From: Streptomyces mashuensis
GTDB taxonomy: Bacteria; Actinomycetota; Actinomycetes; Streptomycetales; Streptomycetaceae
Direction: 5' to 3'
DNA length: 64,000 nucleotides
Assembly: GCF_014654785.1 (NCBI RefSeq)
Contig: NZ_BNBD01000019.1
Coordinates: forward strand, 1 to 64,000
Under the pieces are notes generated by a model. It worked only from the letters and a program-made list of their open reading frames with translations, was not told the origin of the DNA and made no database searches. Shown in pieces: positions 22,814 to 31,998 of this stretch. Every line of letters starts with the position of its first letter. The stretch's first letter is position 1. Made by a program: the position numbers and the translations under genes.

Positions 22814-24898
22814 ATGGCTGATCGGGGAGCGCCGCCTGCCGCTGTCCCGCCCCCGGACGACTGGCCCGCCCGACCGGAGACGGCCCTCGCCCTCAACCGC
22901 ATGGGCAGCTTCGACTGGGACCTGGAGAGCGGCCGGCTGCACCTGGACGAAACGGCCCTGGAACTCCTCCAGGTGCCGCCCGGGACGTTCCACGGCGCCC
23001 TCACCGAGCTGGGCGGCCGGGTGCCGCGCGCCGACGCCGCCCGCCTGGACGCCCTGGTCTCCCAGGCACTGAAGAACGGCAGCGAGAGCTACGGCGCCTA
23101 CTACCGGGTCCGCTTCCCCGACGGGCTGCACTGGACCTACGCGCAGGGCCACATCCGCCGCGACGCCGGCGGGCGGCCGGTGCGCATCGTCGGCATCATC
23201 CGCGACGCCACCGAGGAGCTGGCCCAGTCCGCGCCGCGCGAGCAGGACGACGACCGCCGGCACCAGACGACGGTCGTCGAGACGACCACCGCCGCCCTCG
23301 CCCACGCCCGCAGCGTCCAGGACGTCATCGACTTCTTCAACGACCCCCGGGCCGTCGAATACCTCGGCTGCGACCTGCTGGTCGTGGGCCTGCTGGAGTC
23401 CGGCCGCATCCACCTGGTGGCGGAGGGCCCCTCCGAGCACTTCATCCCCGGCACCCGCTGGACCAGGGTGGACGACAACTTCCCGATGAGCGAGGTCATC
23501 CGCACCCTCACACCGCGGTTCATCGAGTCGCCGGAGGAGTTCGGCAGCTGCTACCCGTGGCTGTACGAGCGGATCAAGGACATCGGCATCGCCTCCGCCG
23601 CCTACCTGCCGCTGATCGCCCAGGGCCGGCCCATCGGCGCCATCGGCCTGCTCTACAGCGACAGCCGCGGCTTCACCCGCCACGAACGCAACCTCTTCAT
23701 CGCGCTCGGCAGCGGCCTGGCCCAGAGCATCGCCCGCGCCATGCTCTTCGACCAGGAGCACGACCTCGCCGAGGGCCTCCAGCAGTCCATGCTGCCGCGC
23801 CGCATCCCCCAGGTGCCCGGCGCCCAGATCGCCGTCCGCTACCGCTCCGCCCGCATGGGCCGCGACATCGGCGGCGACTGGTACGACGCCATCCCGCTGC
23901 CCGGCGGCCGCGTCGGGGCCGTCATCGGCGACGTCCAGGGCCACGACACCCACGCCGCCGCCGTCATGGGCCAGCTCCGCATCGTCCTGCGCGCCTACGC
24001 CACCGAGGGCCACTCCCCGGCCACCGTCATGGCCCGCGCCTCCGCATTCCTCCACGAACTCGACACCGACCGCTTCGCCACCTGCACCTACGCCGAGGCC
24101 GACCTGGCCACCGGCGTCGTCCAGCTGGTCCGGGCCGGCCACATCGACCCGCTGCTGCGCCACACCGACGGCACCTGCCGCCGCCTGCCCGTCTCCGGCG
24201 GCCTGCCGCTGGGTCTGTCCGCCGAGTTCGGCCGCCCCGAGTACCCGGTGACCACCGTCGAGCTGGACCCCGGCGAGACGCTGCTGATGTTCACCGACGG
24301 CCTGATCGAACAGCCCGGCGCCGACCTCGACGAAGGCGTCCGCACCCTGGCCACGGCGGTCCGCGAGGGCCCGTACGACCTGCAGAAACTGGCCGACCGG
24401 CTGTGCGACATGGCCGGCGAGGGGCTGGGCGAGGACGACATGGCGCTGCTCCTGCTGCGCCGCCACGGCCCCGCGGTCCGCGGCGGCGGCCGCCTCCAGC
24501 AGCACATCGCCCCGGCCGACCCCGAGGCGCTCTCCGCCGCCCGGCACATGATCCGCGCGGCGGTACGGGCCTGGGGCGCCCGCGAGCGGTCCGACGAGAT
24601 CGAGCTGGTGGCCGACGAACTGGTCACCAACGCCCTGCTGCACACCGACGGCCCGGCGGTGGTCACCATCCGCATGCTCACCGGCCCGCAGACCCGGGTC
24701 CGGGTGGAGGTCGAGGACCGCTCCAGCGTGCTGCCCCGGCGCCGCGAGCCGGGGGAGTCGGGGGTCTCCGGCCGCGGCCTGCTGCTCGTGGACCGGCTGG
24801 CCGACGTCTGGGGCGTGGAGCCGCGCGGCACGGGCAAGTCCGTGTGGTGCGAGTTCGCCGTCCCCGACCGGCACCGGCAGGACGCCGGGGACGGCTGA
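22814..24898 (+). CDS. SpoIIE-type PP2C phosphatase with PAS, GAF and HATPase domains
   Basis: A 694-residue multidomain regulator. A PAS-like sensor (about residues 25-140, with MGSFDWDLESGRLHLDE) is followed by a GAF domain (150-330), a SpoIIE/PP2C phosphatase (340-560, with GRDIGGDWYDAIPL and VIGDVQGHD as metal motifs) and a C-terminal RsbW-like ATPase (575-690, with ELVADELVTNALLHTDGP). Such proteins dephosphorylate anti-sigma-antagonist proteins and can also act as the anti-sigma kinase. The partner STAS protein is not in the window. No ribosome site precedes the ATG. It is divergent from the lipase maturation factor gene. Confidence 0.92.
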   Translation: MADRGAPPAAVPPPDDWPARPETALALNRMGSFDWDLESGRLHLDETALELLQVPPGTFHGALTELGGRVPRADAARLDALVSQALKNGSESYGAYYRVRFPDGLHWTYAQGHIRRDAGGRPVRIVGIIRDATEELAQSAPREQDDDRRHQTTVVETTTAALAHARSVQDVIDFFNDPRAVEYLGCDLLVVGLLESGRIHLVAEGPSEHFIPGTRWTRVDDNFPMSEVIRTLTPRFIESPEEFGSCYPWLYERIKDIGIASAAYLPLIAQGRPIGAIGLLYSDSRGFTRHERNLFIALGSGLAQSIARAMLFDQEHDLAEGLQQSMLPRRIPQVPGAQIAVRYRSARMGRDIGGDWYDAIPLPGGRVGAVIGDVQGHDTHAAAVMGQLRIVLRAYATEGHSPATVMARASAFLHELDTDRFATCTYAEADLATGVVQLVRAGHIDPLLRHTDGTCRRLPVSGGLPLGLSAEFGRPEYPVTTVELDPGETLLMFTDGLIEQPGADLDEGVRTLATAVREGPYDLQKLADRLCDMAGEGLGEDDMALLLLRRHGPAVRGGGRLQQHIAPADPEALSAARHMIRAAVRAWGARERSDEIELVADELVTNALLHTDGPAVVTIRMLTGPQTRVRVEVEDRSSVLPRRREPGESGVSGRGLLLVDRLADVWGVEPRGTGKSVWCEFAVPDRHRQDAGDG

Positions 24899-25017
24899 CG
24901 CCGGGTCAGCCGGCGACCGGCCCTCCCCACCCTCCCAACCACCCCGCGGAGCGCGCGCGTCCGGGAAGAGGCCAAGGTCACAGCCACTGCCCCTGCTGCA
25001 CGGCGGGCCCGCTCCCC

Positions 25018-25030
25018 TAGCCTTCCCCCA
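25018..25030 (+). promoter_or_regulatory. -10 element and probable leaderless start of mutA
   Basis: TAGCCT at 25018-25023 lies seven bases before the mutA ATG (25030), and there is no ribosome site in between or just upstream (sequence TCCCCC). This is the layout of a leaderless transcript whose first base is the A of ATG. The -35 region is not convincing. I see no cobalamin riboswitch upstream. Confidence 0.5.
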
Positions 25031-26874
25031 TGACGGTCCTGCCCGATGACGGCTTCTCCCTGGCCGCCGACTTCCCGGACGCGACCCGCGAGCAATGGCA
25101 GCGCCTCGTCGCAGGCGTGCTGAGCAAGGCGGGCACCGCGGCCGAGGGCCCGGCGGCCGAGGAGGCCCTGGCCACCCCGCTCGAGGACGGCCTCGCCACC
25201 CGCCCGCTCTACGCCGCCGAGGACACCGAGGGCTCGGTCCCGGCACCCGGTGTGCCCGGCTTCGCGCCGTTCGTCCGCGGCGCCCGGCCCGAGGGCAACG
25301 CCGTCTCCGGCTGGGACGTACGCCAGCACCACGGCCGCCCCGACCCCCGCGCCGCCAACGAGGCCGTCCTCGCCGACCTGGAGAACGGCGTCACCTCCCT
25401 CTGGCTCACCGTCGGCCCCGCCGGCCTCCCCGTCGAGGCCCTGCCCACCGCCCTCGACGGCGTCTACCTCGACCTCGCGCCCGTCGTCCTGGACGCCGGC
25501 CCGGACTTCGAGCCCGCCGCCCGCGCCCTGCTCGAGCTCTACGAGGACCGGGACGTGCCCCCCGCCGCCGCCCGCGGCAACCTCGGCGCCGACCCCCTGG
25601 GCACCCTCGCCCGCACCGGCGGCGACACCGACCCCGCCGGCCCCCTGGCCGCCGCCGCGGCCCTCGCCGCCGAGTGCGCCGCCGGCCACCCGGGCCTGCG
25701 CGCCCTGACCGTCGACGCCCTGCCGTACCACGAGGCCGGCGGCTCGGCCGCCCAGGAGCTGGGCCTCTCCCTCGCCACCGGCGTCGCCTACCTCCGCGCC
25801 CTCACCGACGCCGGCCTCGGCCTCGAAGCGGCCTGCGCCCAGCTGGAGTTCCGCTACGCCGCCACCGCCGACCAGTTCCTCACCGTCGCCAAGCTGCGCG
25901 CCGCCCGCCGCCTGTGGTCCCGCGTCTGCGAGGCCAGTGGCGCCGGGCCCGCCGCGGGCGCCCAGCTCCAGCACGCCGTCACCTCGCCGGTCATGATGAC
26001 CCGCCGCGACCCGTGGGTGAACATGCTCCGCACCACGGTCGCCACACTGGCCGCCGGCGTCGGCGGCGCCGACGCCGTCACCGTGCTGCCCTTCGACCAC
26101 GCGCTCGGCCTGCCCGACGCCTTCGCCCGCCGCATCGCCCGCAACACCTCCACCATCCTCGTCGAGGAGTCCCACCTCGCCCGGGTCGTCGACCCGGCCG
26201 GCGGCTCCTGGTACGTGGAGAAGCTGACCGACGAACTCGCCCACGCCGCCTGGGAGGTCTTCCGGCGCACCGAACGCGAGGGCGGCCTCGCCGCGGCCCT
26301 CCGCTCCGGCCGGGTGGCCCGGGACCTCGCCGCCACCTGGGAGCAGCGCAAGCAGCAGCTCGCCCGGCGGCGCGAACCCGTCACCGGCGTCAGCGAGTTC
26401 CCGCACCTCGCCGAGAAGCCCGTCCAGCGCGACCCCGCCCCGCAGCCGCCGTCCGGCGGGCTGCCGCGGGTCCGCCGCGACGAGGCGTACGAGGCGCTGC
26501 GCGCCCGCTCCGACGCCCACCTCGCGGCCACCGGCGCCCGCCCCCGCGTCTTCCTCGCCACGATCGGCCCGGCCGCCGCGCACACCGCGCGCGCCGCCTT
26601 CGCCGCCAACCTCCTCCAGGCCGGCGGCATCGAGCCCGTCACCGGGGGCACCTTCGAGGAGAGCGGCGCCACCGAGGCCGTCCTGTGCTCCAGCGACGCG
26701 CTCTACGCCGAGCAGGCCGAGGAGACGGCCGCCGCCCTGCGCGCGGCGGGCGCCCGGCACGTGGTCCTCTCCGGCCGGCCCGCCGGGTACGCCGGCATCG
26801 ACACGTACGTCCACGCGGGCTGCGACGCCGTCGCCGTCCTGTCCGCGACCCTCGACCGCCTGGGAGTGGCGTGA
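25030..26874 (+). CDS. mutA: Methylmalonyl-CoA mutase small subunit
   Basis: A 614-residue small (beta) subunit. It keeps the TIM-barrel signature, for example FRYAATADQFLTVAKLRAAR, and a degenerate C-terminal cobalamin-like domain (FLATIGPAAAHTARAAFAAN) without the DxHxxG B12 ligand, as expected for the non-catalytic subunit. With MutB it turns (R)-methylmalonyl-CoA into succinyl-CoA or the reverse, the route that supplies methylmalonyl extender units for polyketides. It overlaps mutB by one base (TGATG). Confidence 0.95.
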   Translation: MTVLPDDGFSLAADFPDATREQWQRLVAGVLSKAGTAAEGPAAEEALATPLEDGLATRPLYAAEDTEGSVPAPGVPGFAPFVRGARPEGNAVSGWDVRQHHGRPDPRAANEAVLADLENGVTSLWLTVGPAGLPVEALPTALDGVYLDLAPVVLDAGPDFEPAARALLELYEDRDVPPAAARGNLGADPLGTLARTGGDTDPAGPLAAAAALAAECAAGHPGLRALTVDALPYHEAGGSAAQELGLSLATGVAYLRALTDAGLGLEAACAQLEFRYAATADQFLTVAKLRAARRLWSRVCEASGAGPAAGAQLQHAVTSPVMMTRRDPWVNMLRTTVATLAAGVGGADAVTVLPFDHALGLPDAFARRIARNTSTILVEESHLARVVDPAGGSWYVEKLTDELAHAAWEVFRRTEREGGLAAALRSGRVARDLAATWEQRKQQLARRREPVTGVSEFPHLAEKPVQRDPAPQPPSGGLPRVRRDEAYEALRARSDAHLAATGARPRVFLATIGPAAAHTARAAFAANLLQAGGIEPVTGGTFEESGATEAVLCSSDALYAEQAEETAAALRAAGARHVVLSGRPAGYAGIDTYVHAGCDAVAVLSATLDRLGVA

Positions 26875-29090
26875 TGGGCATCCCCGACTTCTCCGACATC
26901 GAGCTGGGCACCCCGCCCGCCACCCCCGCCGGCACCGGCGCCTGGCGCGCCGCCCTGGAGGAGCGCACCGGCAAGAGCACCGAGGACCTCGTCTGGGAGA
27001 CCCCCGAGGGCATCGGCGTCAAGCCGCTGTACACCGAGGAGGACCTGGAGGGCCTGGACTTCCTCCGCACCTACCCCGGCATGGCGCCCTACCTGCGCGG
27101 CCCCTACCCCACGATGTACGTCAACCAGCCCTGGACGATCCGGCAGTACGCCGGCTTCTCCACGGCCGAGGAGTCCAACGCCTTCTACCGCCGCAACCTC
27201 GCGGCCGGCCAGAAGGGCCTGTCCGTCGCCTTCGACCTGCCCACCCACCGCGGCTACGACAGCGACCACCCGCGCGTCACCGGCGACGTCGGCATGGCCG
27301 GCGTGGCCATCGACTCCATCTACGACATGCGGCAGCTGTTCGACGGCATCCCGCTGGACCGCATGACCGTGTCGATGACGATGAACGGCGCCGTGCTGCC
27401 CGTCCTCGCGCTCTACATCGTCGCCGCCGAGGAACAGGGCGTACCGCCCGAGAAGCTGGCCGGGACCATCCAGAACGACATCCTCAAGGAGTTCATGGTC
27501 CGCAACACCTACATCTATCCGCCCCGGCCCTCGATGCGGATCATCTCGGACATCTTCGCGTACACCTCGCAGAAGATGCCGCGCTACAACTCCATCTCCA
27601 TCTCCGGCTACCACATCCAGGAAGCCGGCGCCACGGCCGACCTCGAACTGGCCTACACCCTCGCCGACGGCGTGGAGTACCTGCGCGCCGGCATCGGCGC
27701 CGGGCTCGACGTGGACGCCTTCGCGCCCCGCCTGTCGTTCTTCTGGGCGATCGGCATGAACTTCTTCATGGAGATCGCCAAACTCCGCGCGGCCCGCCTC
27801 CTCTGGGCCCGCCTGGTGCGGCAGTTCGACCCGAAGAACCCCAAGTCGCTGTCGCTGCGCACCCACTCGCAGACCTCCGGCTGGTCGCTGACCGCCCAGG
27901 ACGTCTTCAACAACGTCACCCGCACCTGCGTCGAGGCCATGGCCGCCACCCAGGGCCACACCCAGTCCCTGCACACCAACGCCCTCGACGAGGCGCTGGC
28001 CCTGCCCACCGACTTCTCCGCACGCATCGCCCGCAACACCCAGCTGCTGCTCCAGCAGGAGTCCGGCACCTGCCGCGTCATCGACCCCTGGGGCGGCAGC
28101 GCCTACGTCGAGCGGCTCACCCACGACCTCGCCCGCCGCGCCTGGCAGCACATCCAGGAGGTCGAGAAGGCCGGCGGCATGGCCCAGGCCATCGACGCCG
28201 GCATCCCCAAGCTGCGCGTCGAGGAGGCCGCCGCCCGCACCCAGGCCCGCATCGACTCCGGCCGGCAGCCCGTCATCGGCGTCAACAAGTACCGGGTCGA
28301 CAGCGACGAGCAGATCGAGGTCCTCAAGGTCGACAACTCGGCCGTACGGGAACGGCAGATCGCCAAGCTGCGCCGGCTGCGCGAGGAACGCGACGAGACC
28401 GCCTGCCGCGCCGCCCTCGACGCCCTCACCCGCGCCGCCGAAGCCGGCCCGGGCCCCGGCCTGGAGGGCAACCTGCTGGCCCTGGCCGTCGACGCGGCCC
28501 GCGCCAAGGCCACCGTCGGCGAGATCTCCGACGCCCTGGAGAAGGTCTACGGACGCCACGCCGGGCAGATCCGTACCATCTCCGGTGTGTACCGCGAGGA
28601 GGCCGGGCCGTCGTCCGGAGTGGAGCGCACCCGCGCGCTGGTGGCCGAGTTCGAGCAGCAGGACGGCCGCCGGCCGCGCATCCTGGTCGCCAAGATGGGC
28701 CAGGACGGCCACGACCGGGGCCAGAAGGTCATCGCCACCGCCTTCGCCGACCTCGGCTTCGACGTCGACGTCGGCCCGCTGTTCCAGACCCCCGCCGAGG
28801 TGGCCCGGCAGGCGGTCGAGGCGGACGTGCACATCGTGGGCGTCTCCTCCCTGGCGGCCGGCCACCTCACCCTGGTCCCCGCGCTGCGCGAACAGCTCGC
28901 GGAACAGGGCCGCGACGACATCATGATCGTCGTGGGCGGGGTGATCCCCCCGCAGGACGTGCCCACCCTGCTGGAGATGGGCGCGACGGCGGTCTTCCCG
29001 CCCGGCACGGTCATCCCCGACGCCGCCCGCGACCTGCTGACCACCCTCGCCGAGGCGCTCGGCCACGACCTGGCCCCGGAGAGCCGATGA
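26874..29090 (+). CDS. mutB: Methylmalonyl-CoA mutase large (catalytic) subunit
   Basis: A 738-residue catalytic subunit. The TIM barrel carries the substrate motif NGAVLPVLALYIVAAEEQ and RIISDIFAYTSQKMPRYN. The B12 domain has KMGQDGHDRGQKV with the cobalt-ligating His613 in DxHxxG form. ATG 26874 shares its A with the mutA stop; a GTG one codon upstream is also possible. It overlaps meaB by 4 bases (ATGA), so mutA-mutB-meaB is one tightly coupled operon. Confidence 0.97.
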   Translation: MGIPDFSDIELGTPPATPAGTGAWRAALEERTGKSTEDLVWETPEGIGVKPLYTEEDLEGLDFLRTYPGMAPYLRGPYPTMYVNQPWTIRQYAGFSTAEESNAFYRRNLAAGQKGLSVAFDLPTHRGYDSDHPRVTGDVGMAGVAIDSIYDMRQLFDGIPLDRMTVSMTMNGAVLPVLALYIVAAEEQGVPPEKLAGTIQNDILKEFMVRNTYIYPPRPSMRIISDIFAYTSQKMPRYNSISISGYHIQEAGATADLELAYTLADGVEYLRAGIGAGLDVDAFAPRLSFFWAIGMNFFMEIAKLRAARLLWARLVRQFDPKNPKSLSLRTHSQTSGWSLTAQDVFNNVTRTCVEAMAATQGHTQSLHTNALDEALALPTDFSARIARNTQLLLQQESGTCRVIDPWGGSAYVERLTHDLARRAWQHIQEVEKAGGMAQAIDAGIPKLRVEEAAARTQARIDSGRQPVIGVNKYRVDSDEQIEVLKVDNSAVRERQIAKLRRLREERDETACRAALDALTRAAEAGPGPGLEGNLLALAVDAARAKATVGEISDALEKVYGRHAGQIRTISGVYREEAGPSSGVERTRALVAEFEQQDGRRPRILVAKMGQDGHDRGQKVIATAFADLGFDVDVGPLFQTPAEVARQAVEADVHIVGVSSLAAGHLTLVPALREQLAEQGRDDIMIVVGGVIPPQDVPTLLEMGATAVFPPGTVIPDAARDLLTTLAEALGHDLAPESR

Positions 29091-30088
29091 CCCCTGCGCC
29101 CCGCCGCACGATCGACGTCGACGCCTACGTCAAGGGGGTGCTCGACGGCCGGCGGGCGGCGGTCGCCCGCGCCATCACCCTGGTCGAGTCCACCCGGGCC
29201 GACCACCGGGCGCTCGCCCAGAAGATGCTCACCGAGCTGCTGCCGCACGCCGGCGGCGCCCGGCGCGTCGGCATCACCGGCGTGCCGGGCGTGGGCAAGT
29301 CCACCTTCATCGACGCCCTCGGCACGCTCCTCACCGGCCTCGGCCACAAGGTCGCCGTGCTCGCCGTCGACCCGTCCTCCAGCCGCACCGGCGGCAGCAT
29401 CCTGGGCGACAAGACCCGCATGGAACGGCTGGCCACCGACCCCGCCGCCTTCGTCCGGCCCTCGCCCACCGCCGGCACCCTCGGCGGCGTGGCCAGGGCC
29501 ACCCGCGAGACGATCGTGGTGATGGAGGCCGCCGGCTACGACATCGTGCTCGTGGAGACCGTCGGCGTCGGCCAGTCCGAGACGGCCGTGGCGGACATGG
29601 TGGACACCTTCCTGCTGCTCACCCTCGCCCGCACCGGCGACCAGCTCCAGGGCATCAAGAAGGGCGTCCTCGAACTCGCCGACGTCATCGCCGTCAACAA
29701 GGCCGACGGCCCCCACGAACGCGACGCCCGCGCCGCCGCCCGCGAACTCTCCGGCGCCCTGCGCCTGCTCCGCGCCGAGAACGCCACCTGGCACACCCCC
29801 GTCCTGACGTGCAGCGCCCGCGAGGGCAGCGGCCTGACGGAGCTGTGGGAACGCGTCGAATCACACCGCCGCACCCTGGACGCGAGCGGCGAACTCGCCG
29901 CCCGCCGCCGCGACCAGCAGGTCGAATGGGTGTGGACCATGGTCCGCGAGCAGCTGCTGGCCGAGCTCCGCGACCACCCGGACGTCCGCCGCGCCGGCCC
30001 CGCCCTGGAGGCCCGGGTCCGGAAGGGCGCCCTGCCCGCGAGCCTCGCCGCCGAAGAACTGCTGCGCGCCTTCCGCGGCACGCCCTGA
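29087..30088 (+). CDS. meaB: Methylmalonyl-CoA mutase-associated GTPase
   Basis: A 333-residue G3E-family GTPase that loads and protects the mutase cobalamin cofactor. The P-loop is GITGVPGVGKSTF, the switch segment is LVETVGVGQSETAVADMVD, and the guanine motif is NKADG. It overlaps the end of mutB by 4 bases. Its presence beside the mutase genes supports a functional B12-dependent mutase rather than a related enzyme. Confidence 0.95.
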   Translation: MTPAPRRTIDVDAYVKGVLDGRRAAVARAITLVESTRADHRALAQKMLTELLPHAGGARRVGITGVPGVGKSTFIDALGTLLTGLGHKVAVLAVDPSSSRTGGSILGDKTRMERLATDPAAFVRPSPTAGTLGGVARATRETIVVMEAAGYDIVLVETVGVGQSETAVADMVDTFLLLTLARTGDQLQGIKKGVLELADVIAVNKADGPHERDARAAARELSGALRLLRAENATWHTPVLTCSAREGSGLTELWERVESHRRTLDASGELAARRRDQQVEWVWTMVREQLLAELRDHPDVRRAGPALEARVRKGALPASLAAEELLRAFRGTP

Positions 30089-30225
30089 CCGCCCCCGCCG
30101 CGCACGTCCCGGGCACCCCGCCGCCCTCGTGCGGGACACCACCGGTGCCATGACATCCTGAGCCGTCGTAACTTCTGCCGGACACGGATCGGCGGACGTC
30201 CGGGATTTCGAGGATGATGCAGCAC

Positions 30226-31089
30226 ATGAGACTCTGCTTCCTGGTGGAGGAGCAGTACCGTCACGACGGCATGCCCGTGGACGTGATCCGCCGGCTGACC
30301 GCCCGGGGACACCGGGTGGACGTGCTGCGGCCCGGCGGCTCCCTGATCCGGCTCACCGACACGGTGCGGGCCGGCGAGCACGACGCGTGGGTCCTCAAGA
30401 CCGTCTCCGGCGGCCCGGGCCTCACCCTCCTGGAGGGCGCCGCCGCCGTCGGCCTGACCACCGTCAACGACGCCCGCCGCATCCGGGGCGTACGGGACAA
30501 AGTGCTGGCCGCCGTCCTCGCCGAGGCACACGGGCTGCCCGTCCCGCCCACGTACGCCGCCGTGCGCGCCGAGGAGTTCGCCGCCCTCCCCGACAGCGCC
30601 TTCCCGCTCGTCGTCAAGCCCGCCGACGGCAGCTCCGGCCGCGCCGTACGGCTCGTGGCCGACCGCGGACAGCTGGAGCGCCCCGGCCCCGCCGGGCCCG
30701 CCGGCTCCGGCATGCTCATCGCCCAGCCCTACATACCCAACTCCGGCGTCGACCTGAAGGTCTACTGCCTCGACGGCGAACTGCACGCCACCGAGCGCCG
30801 CAGCCCCCTGCACCCCGACCGCCCCGCCCTGGAGCGCGAGGTGCCCCTCACCCCCGAGGTCGCCGCCATCGCCGAACGCACCGGCACCGCCTACGGACTC
30901 GACCTCTACGGCGTCGACGTCGTGCTGGGCCCCGACGGCCCCGTCGTCGTCGACGTCAACGACTTCCCCAGCTTCCGCCAGGTGCCCGACGCCGCGGACC
31001 GCGTGGCCTCGGCCGTGCTGCGCCTCGCCCGCGCGGGCGGGCGGGGACCGGCAGCCGTTCCCGCGCCGCTGGCAGTGGGTGGCGCGTGA
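30226..31089 (+). CDS. ATP-grasp family protein (RimK-like)
   Basis: About 287 residues. The fold is shown by the central LVVKPADGSSGRAVRL segment (ATP-binding Lys and glycine-rich loop) and the metal-binding end VVVDVNDFPSF, in which Asp and Asn sit where ATP-grasp ligases bind Mg. The product would be an amide or thioester from a carboxylate. I chose ATG 30226, with the sequence MRLCFLVEEQYRHDG; ATGs at 30214 and 30217 are alternatives, and GAGGA lies 11 bases upstream. It overlaps the next ATP-grasp gene by 4 bases. No obvious pathway neighbour names the substrate. Confidence 0.8.
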   Translation: MRLCFLVEEQYRHDGMPVDVIRRLTARGHRVDVLRPGGSLIRLTDTVRAGEHDAWVLKTVSGGPGLTLLEGAAAVGLTTVNDARRIRGVRDKVLAAVLAEAHGLPVPPTYAAVRAEEFAALPDSAFPLVVKPADGSSGRAVRLVADRGQLERPGPAGPAGSGMLIAQPYIPNSGVDLKVYCLDGELHATERRSPLHPDRPALEREVPLTPEVAAIAERTGTAYGLDLYGVDVVLGPDGPVVVDVNDFPSFRQVPDAADRVASAVLRLARAGGRGPAAVPAPLAVGGA

Positions 31090-31883
31090 GGATCTGTCTG
31101 CTGGCCGGCGACCCCGGCCACCCGGTCCTGGCCGCCACCACGGCCCTGCTGGCCGCCGAGCACGAGGTGCAGTGGCTGGACCCCGCCGTCACCGCACCCG
31201 GCGCGGCGCTGCCGCCCGCCGACGTGTGCCTGCTCAAGAGCCACACCCCGGCCGCCTTCCGGCTCGCCCGCGCCCTGGAGGAGCGGGGTGTGCCCGTCCT
31301 CAACTCCGTGGCCGCGACCGAACGCTGCCAGGACCGTACGGTGATGGCCGAGCTCGCCCGGTCCGCCGGACTGCCCTTCGCCGCCACCCGGACCCTGCCC
31401 GCCCTGGACCAGCTCTTCTTCGACGGCGCGCCGCTGGTCGTCAAGAGCCGCCACAGCCGCCGCGGCGACCTCGTCGCGCGGGTGGACGACGCCGGGGCCC
31501 TGGCGCAGCTGCGCCGGCGGTGGGCGGACGAGCCCGTCGTCGTCCAGCACTACCAGCCCAACGACGGCTGGGACCACAAGCTGTGGGCCGTCGGCGACCA
31601 GGTGTTCGCGGCGCGCCGCCGCTCCGAGCTGGACCCCGCCGCCGGGCCCGGCAAGGACACTCGTACCGTCGCTCTCACCGACCTGCCCCCGGGCTGGCCG
31701 GAGCTGGTGCGCCGGGTCGGGGAGGTGTTCTCGCTGGACGTCTACGGCGTCGACATCCTCGACGTGGCGGGCGCCCCGGTCATGGTCGACGTCAACGCCT
31801 TCCCCGGCATCCGGGGCCAGGCCGGCGCGCCCGAGGCCCTCGCGGCCCTCGCCCTGCGCACCGCGGCGCTGGCCGCGACTTAG
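31086..31883 (+). CDS. ATP-grasp family protein, paired with the preceding one
   Basis: A 265-residue protein with the same fold. PLVVKSRHSRRGDLVARV is the ATP-binding lysine loop, and VMVDVNAFPGIRGQ is the metal-binding end. The N-terminus, RICLLAGDPGHPVLAATTAL, starts at GTG 31086 within the overlap GTGA. The two ATP-grasp proteins are diverged and may form a heteromer or act in sequence. I do not know the substrate. Confidence 0.8.
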   Translation: MRICLLAGDPGHPVLAATTALLAAEHEVQWLDPAVTAPGAALPPADVCLLKSHTPAAFRLARALEERGVPVLNSVAATERCQDRTVMAELARSAGLPFAATRTLPALDQLFFDGAPLVVKSRHSRRGDLVARVDDAGALAQLRRRWADEPVVVQHYQPNDGWDHKLWAVGDQVFAARRRSELDPAAGPGKDTRTVALTDLPPGWPELVRRVGEVFSLDVYGVDILDVAGAPVMVDVNAFPGIRGQAGAPEALAALALRTAALAAT

Positions 31884-31998
31884 CACGTACGCGCACGGGG
31901 ACTCCCGCCCCGGCCGTGCCGGAACGATACTGCGGACGCCCCCGTCCCCCTGGGGACGTCACCGGCGGGGTTCGTCATCGGCACGGGAGGTGACCGGC

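Noticed and set aside
24899..25029. A cobalamin riboswitch before mutA
   Set aside because: The gap is 131 bases with no B12-box-like conserved core and the ATG appears leaderless.
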